Shown here piece by piece: positions 4,993 through 7,461 of a stretch of DNA of 7,461 bases. Every line of letters begins with the position of its first letter. Within the stretch, counting starts at the first letter, position 1. This DNA comes from Syntrophaceae bacterium UBA5744 (GTDB lineage Bacteria > Desulfobacterota > Syntrophia > Syntrophales > UBA2192), in contig DIFQ01000018.1 of NCBI GenBank assembly GCA_002419215.1, positions 24,822 to 32,282 on the forward strand, in the 5' to 3' direction. Position numbers and translations under genes: made by a program. The notes below the pieces were generated by a model. The model worked only from the letters and a program-made list of their open reading frames with translations. It was not told the origin of the DNA and did no database searches.

Positions 4993-6156
4993 CTACAGGC
5001 TTCTCAGGAGAAACCCCTTCAGATACAGGGACATGGGGATGTTCAGTACGTAGGGGTGATCCCGGTCCTGAAAGAGATGCTCCAGGATTTCGATGCGGCA
5101 CCCCCGCTCCGCGGCGGCATCGAGGACCGTTCTCTGCAGGTCCTCCTGCGAGACGTGATGGGAGCAGGAAAAGACCGCAAGAAGCCCGCCGGGCCGCAGG
5201 ATGCGAAGGCTCTGGATAATAAGGTGCCGCAGTCCCTTGAGGGCGCCGGCCGCGCTCCGCTTTGCCTTCGCGAAGGGCGGAGGGTCCAGGATGACAAGGT
5301 CAAAGCGGTCCCGGGCGCCTGGCGCCTCGGTCAGGTAATCGAAGGCGTCAGCCTTTACCGTTTGTGCCGCAAGGCCGTTTGCGGCCAGGTTCTCGCGGGC
5401 CAGTTCCAGGGCCTCGCGGGAGACGTCGACGAGCCTCACGCGGCTGGCCCCCCGGAGAGCCGCATGGATACCGAAGGCTCCCGTGTTGGCAAAGACGTCG
5501 AGGACCTCAAAGCCCTCTTCCACGTAGGAGGCGGTGACCTCCCGGTTCCTGCGCTGGTCGAGAAAGAAGCCCGTCTTCTGGCTCTCCCTCAGATTGACGA
5601 GAAACCGTGCGCCGCTCTCCGCAATCTCGATCCGTCCCGGGATCTCGCCATGAAGAACCCGGTGCTCCGTCCCGAGCCCCTCGCGGCTGCGCGACTTCGC
5701 ATCGGATTTCTCGTAGATTCCCTTCGGCTGCCTCAGCTCCGCCATTTCGGGCAGGAGAACCTCCCTCAATCTTTCCATCCCGAGGGTGTTGACCTGGACG
5801 GCAAGATGGCCCGCATACTCATCGACAATGAGCCCCGGCAGCTCGTCGGCCTCGGCATGGACGAGACGGCAGGCGTCGGTTTTTCCCCGCAGCGGCTCGC
5901 GCTTCCGGAAAGCCGCCAGGAGCCTCTCCCGAAAGAAGTCCCTGTTGATCTCGACGTCGGAAAACGATAGAATGCGCACGCTGATTTCGCTGGCGGGGTT
6001 GATGTAGCCGATCCCCAGAAAGGCCCCGTCGGGTGCATGGACCGACACGAGATCCCCGGCATCGCCCGTTGCCTGCTGGATGTCCGTCCGGTACACCCAG
6101 GGGAAGAACAAGCGCAGCCGCCGGGCCGCCGCACGGGTGACGAGGATTTTGTTCAT
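4993..6156 (-). CDS. rlmI: 23S rRNA (cytosine-5) methyltransferase, RlmI-like
   Basis: This 387-residue class I SAM-dependent RNA methyltransferase (E. coli RlmI is about 396) belongs to the family that makes m5C1962 in 23S rRNA. An N-terminal PUA domain (about 1-65) is followed by a linking EEHUD-like region and the Rossmann methyltransferase domain. Key features are FFLDQRRNR (197-205), the SAM-binding loop VLDVFANTGAFG (218-229), the acidic motif LVDVS (242-246), DPPPFAK (291-297) and SCSHH with C331, the likely catalytic cysteine region. I start it at ATG 6156, which gives a typical M-N-K-I-L PUA opening. The open frame continues upstream to 6579, but that part overlaps the divergent acetyltransferase gene and has no family similarity. 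The Shine-Dalgarno is weak. Only 48 bases separate it from the divergent gene at 6205, so the two promoters must overlap or lie very close. Specificity within the RlmI/RlmK-like family is assigned by overall resemblance. Confidence 0.88.
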   Translation of the reverse strand: MNKILVTRAAARRLRLFFPWVYRTDIQQATGDAGDLVSVHAPDGAFLGIGYINPASEISVRILSFSDVEINRDFFRERLLAAFRKREPLRGKTDACRLVHAEADELPGLIVDEYAGHLAVQVNTLGMERLREVLLPEMAELRQPKGIYEKSDAKSRSREGLGTEHRVLHGEIPGRIEIAESGARFLVNLRESQKTGFFLDQRRNREVTASYVEEGFEVLDVFANTGAFGIHAALRGASRVRLVDVSREALELARENLAANGLAAQTVKADAFDYLTEAPGARDRFDLVILDPPPFAKAKRSAAGALKGLRHLIIQSLRILRPGGLLAVFSCSHHVSQEDLQRTVLDAAAERGCRIEILEHLFQDRDHPYVLNIPMSLYLKGFLLRSL

Positions 6157-6204
6157 GTCCCATTCTGTTAACGGTTTTGACCCTGAAAAGCAAGGCCAAT
6201 CCCC

Positions 6205-6750
6205 ATGATACGTCCCTGCAGCGCCCTGGATATCCCCGTGATGTTCGAAATCATCAACGACGCCGCCGAGGCCTACAGGGGAGTCATCCCGGCCGATTGC
6301 TGGGCCGAGCCCTACATGCCCGGGGAGGAACTCCGACGGGAGATCGATGACGGGGTACAGTTCCAGGGGGTTGAGGAAGCGGGGCGTCTTGTCGGGGTGA
6401 TGGGCATCCAGCACGTCCGCGACGTGAGCCTCATCCGCCACGCTTACGTCCGCACGGCAAAGCGGCAGAAAGGGATCGGCGGCAAACTCCTGGACGTTCT
6501 TCGCGTTCAGACCTCCCGGCCGCTGCTGGTGGGGACCTGGGCCGCCACCACCTGGGCGGTGCGATTTTATGAGAAACACGGGTTTCGCCTCGTCACCCCG
6601 GCCGAGAAGGACGCGTTGCTGAAAAAATACTGGAACATCAGCGATCGGCAGGTCCAGACGTCGGTCGTGCTGGCCGACAAGAAGTGGTTTGAAAACAGGG
6701 TATCGGGTCTAGGGTCAAGGGTATCGGGTAGGGATCAAATGCAGAAATGA
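6205..6750 (+). CDS. GNAT family N-acetyltransferase
   Basis: This 181-residue cytoplasmic acetyl-CoA-dependent acyltransferase has an unknown substrate. The GNAT acetyl-CoA pyrophosphate loop is visible as RQKGIGGKLL (87-96), preceded by the beta-4 strand L-I-R-H-A-Y-V. The motif B region follows with W-A-V-R-F-Y-E-K-H-G-F (about 117-127), where Y122 is a candidate general acid. The start ATG 6205 has a weak AAGG (6192-6195) nine bases upstream. The natural protein seems to end around W161-F162-E163. Residues 165-176 (R-V-S-G-L-G-S-R-V-S-G) are the translation of a tandem 7-base repeat array at 6698-6732 and are probably a junk extension. It is divergent from rlmI, and the isochorismatase-fold gene starts 46 bases downstream on the same strand, so the two may be co-transcribed. 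No functional link between them is evident. Confidence 0.85.
   Translation: MIRPCSALDIPVMFEIINDAAEAYRGVIPADCWAEPYMPGEELRREIDDGVQFQGVEEAGRLVGVMGIQHVRDVSLIRHAYVRTAKRQKGIGGKLLDVLRVQTSRPLLVGTWAATTWAVRFYEKHGFRLVTPAEKDALLKKYWNISDRQVQTSVVLADKKWFENRVSGLGSRVSGRDQMQK
6698..6732 (+). repeat. Tandem 7-base repeat array inside the acetyltransferase 3' end
   Basis: Five 7-base units start with GGGT, at 6698, 6705, 6712, 6719 and 6726. The first and fourth are identical (GGGTATC) and the others vary in the last three bases. The array is translated as the tail of the acetyltransferase. Three units make seven codons, which is why R-V-S-G recurs in the protein. It is a different heptamer from the one at 3052-3086 but has the same period. 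Confidence 0.8.
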
Positions 6751-6785
6751 TTCGCAGGCGACTCTGTGTGAGTTTCGTTCCGGGA

Positions 6786-6794
6786 AAGGAGAGG
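6786..6794 (+). promoter_or_regulatory. Ribosome binding site of the isochorismatase-fold gene
   Basis: AAGGAGAGG, with its AGGAG core (6787-6791) five bases before ATG 6797, is a strong site and settles the start. Confidence 0.7.
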
Positions 6795-6796
6795 AT

Positions 6797-7342
6797 ATGG
6801 CATTGCTTTCCGTCGAAGATACGGTTTTGATGGTGATCGACATGCAGGGAAACCTTTATGAGTCCATGCAGGACAAGGAGTTCCTGCTGGAAAACATCCG
6901 GAAGCTCATCCGGGGCATGCAGGTTTTCGGCATCCCCGTCATCGTCACGGAGCAGATCCCGGAGAAGCTGGGACCCACGATCGAATCGGTGGCGTCGCTC
7001 CTGCCCGGGGTCGAGCGCATTCCGAAATCCGACTTCAGCTGTTGCGGAGACGGGAAGATCATGAAGGCCCTGAAGGCCGTTGAGCGCCGCCAGGTGCTCC
7101 TCAGCGGCATCGAGGCCCACGTCTGCGTTTACCAGACCGCGATCGACCTTTTGGGGTTCGGCTATGACGTGCACCTTGTCGCCGATGCCGTTTCCTCGAG
7201 AACGGTCATGAACCGCGAGATCGGGATCCGGAAGATGCGCGACGAGGGTGCGCGCCTCGCGAGCACGGAGATGGTCCTCTTCGAGCTCGTCCGGACGGCA
7301 GAGGACCCAAAGTTCAAGGAGATATTCAAGATTGTGAAGTAG
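6797..7342 (+). CDS. Isochorismatase-family cysteine hydrolase
   Basis: This 181-residue protein has the isochorismatase-like (cysteine hydrolase) fold, most like the YcaC/ISOC1-type subgroup. The presumed catalytic triad is complete: D15 in VIDMQ, K77 in IPKSDFSC, and the nucleophile C110 in SGIEAHVCV. The conserved cis-peptide region G-I-E-A-H precedes C110, and the substrate-side segment V-A-D-A-V-S-S-R follows at about 128-135. Members hydrolyse amide or vinyl-ether bonds in various small molecules; this one's substrate cannot be told from sequence. No signal peptide is present, so it should be cytoplasmic. It starts 46 bases after the acetyltransferase stop with its own strong ribosome site, and ends 55 bases before a strong terminator. 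It may be co-transcribed with the acetyltransferase. Confidence 0.9.
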   Translation: MALLSVEDTVLMVIDMQGNLYESMQDKEFLLENIRKLIRGMQVFGIPVIVTEQIPEKLGPTIESVASLLPGVERIPKSDFSCCGDGKIMKALKAVERRQVLLSGIEAHVCVYQTAIDLLGFGYDVHLVADAVSSRTVMNREIGIRKMRDEGARLASTEMVLFELVRTAEDPKFKEIFKIVK

Positions 7343-7397
7343 GGCAGTCGGGCCGCTTTCACCTCGCGCCGCGGCGGGCCTGGAACCAACACAATAG

Positions 7398-7436
7398 AGA
7401 GGGCCCGACTCTTTCGAACCGGGCCCTCTTTTTTTT
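7398..7436 (+). terminator. Strong terminator after the isochorismatase-fold gene
   Basis: AGAGGGCCCG (7398-7407) pairs perfectly with CGGGCCCTCT (7420-7429) around a 12-base loop and is followed by an unbroken T run to 7436. It is a clear intrinsic terminator. Its left arm can also pair with 7346-7354. Confidence 0.92.
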
Positions 7437-7437
7437 C

Positions 7438-7461
7438 CTAACTTCCGATCTTCCTAACTTC
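7438..7461 (-). repeat. 8-base repeat array, cut by the window edge
   Basis: Three 8-base units start at 7438, 7446 and 7454. The first and third are identical (CTAACTTC) and the middle one is CGATCTTC. The reverse complement matches 577-600 at 23 of 24 positions, so this is another copy of that repeat in opposite orientation. It begins directly after the terminator T tract and continues beyond the window. Confidence 0.75.

Noticed and set aside
6157..6579. N-terminal extension of rlmI
   Set aside because: The frame is open but overlaps the divergent acetyltransferase gene, and the PUA domain begins properly at ATG 6156.

Overview
This window is a GC-rich bacterial chromosome segment with dense, mostly housekeeping genes and short, structured intergenic spacers. 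The sequence alone does not name the organism. A Desulfobacterota (former Deltaproteobacteria) host, perhaps a syntroph or sulfate-reducer relative, is my best inference. It rests on the DUF1178 gene, an FdhE-type formate dehydrogenase accessory gene, a 124-bp palindromic spacer element with TAGGCTGTT ends of a kind I recall from that group, and several intergenic arrays of 7- and 8-base repeats.

Layout from left to right: the 5' end of a tRNA gene (probably tRNA-Pro) runs off the left edge on the minus strand. A DUF1178 zinc-ribbon gene (127-546, plus) follows, then a terminator and an inverted pair of 8-base repeat arrays (577-666). A terminator-like hairpin with six Ts (704-731) lies just before the Shine-Dalgarno of the largest gene. 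That gene (746-3055, plus) is an unbroken fusion of cysteine synthase and a cysteinyl-tRNA synthetase-like enzyme. It converges on an endonuclease III gene (3121-3780, minus), with a 7-base repeat array and a bidirectional terminator between them. Upstream of endonuclease III on the same strand are the palindromic element (3831-3954), fdhE (3952-4785), a terminator, and an RlmI-like 23S rRNA methyltransferase (4993-6156). A GNAT acetyltransferase (6205-6750) diverges from rlmI, and an isochorismatase-fold cysteine hydrolase (6797-7342) follows it. The window ends with a strong terminator and another 8-base repeat array that matches the one at 577-600 in inverted orientation.

The most notable feature is the fusion gene. 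The PLP half looks intact: Schiff-base lysine, TSGNTG loop and glycine-rich phosphate loop. The synthetase half keeps full length, the KMSKS loop (as KMSRS) and a canonical C-terminus. However, it has lost two of the four zinc ligands that normally recognise cysteine, and its HIGH motif reads HLGS. It may therefore not be an ordinary cysteinyl-tRNA synthetase. It could be a neofunctionalised paralogue coupled to local cysteine (or cysteine-analogue) synthesis, possibly under attenuation control by its leader. The other genes are individually conventional and do not form one obvious pathway. The remaining points of interest are the repeats, which sit directly on gene ends and in two cases supply or move a stop codon.
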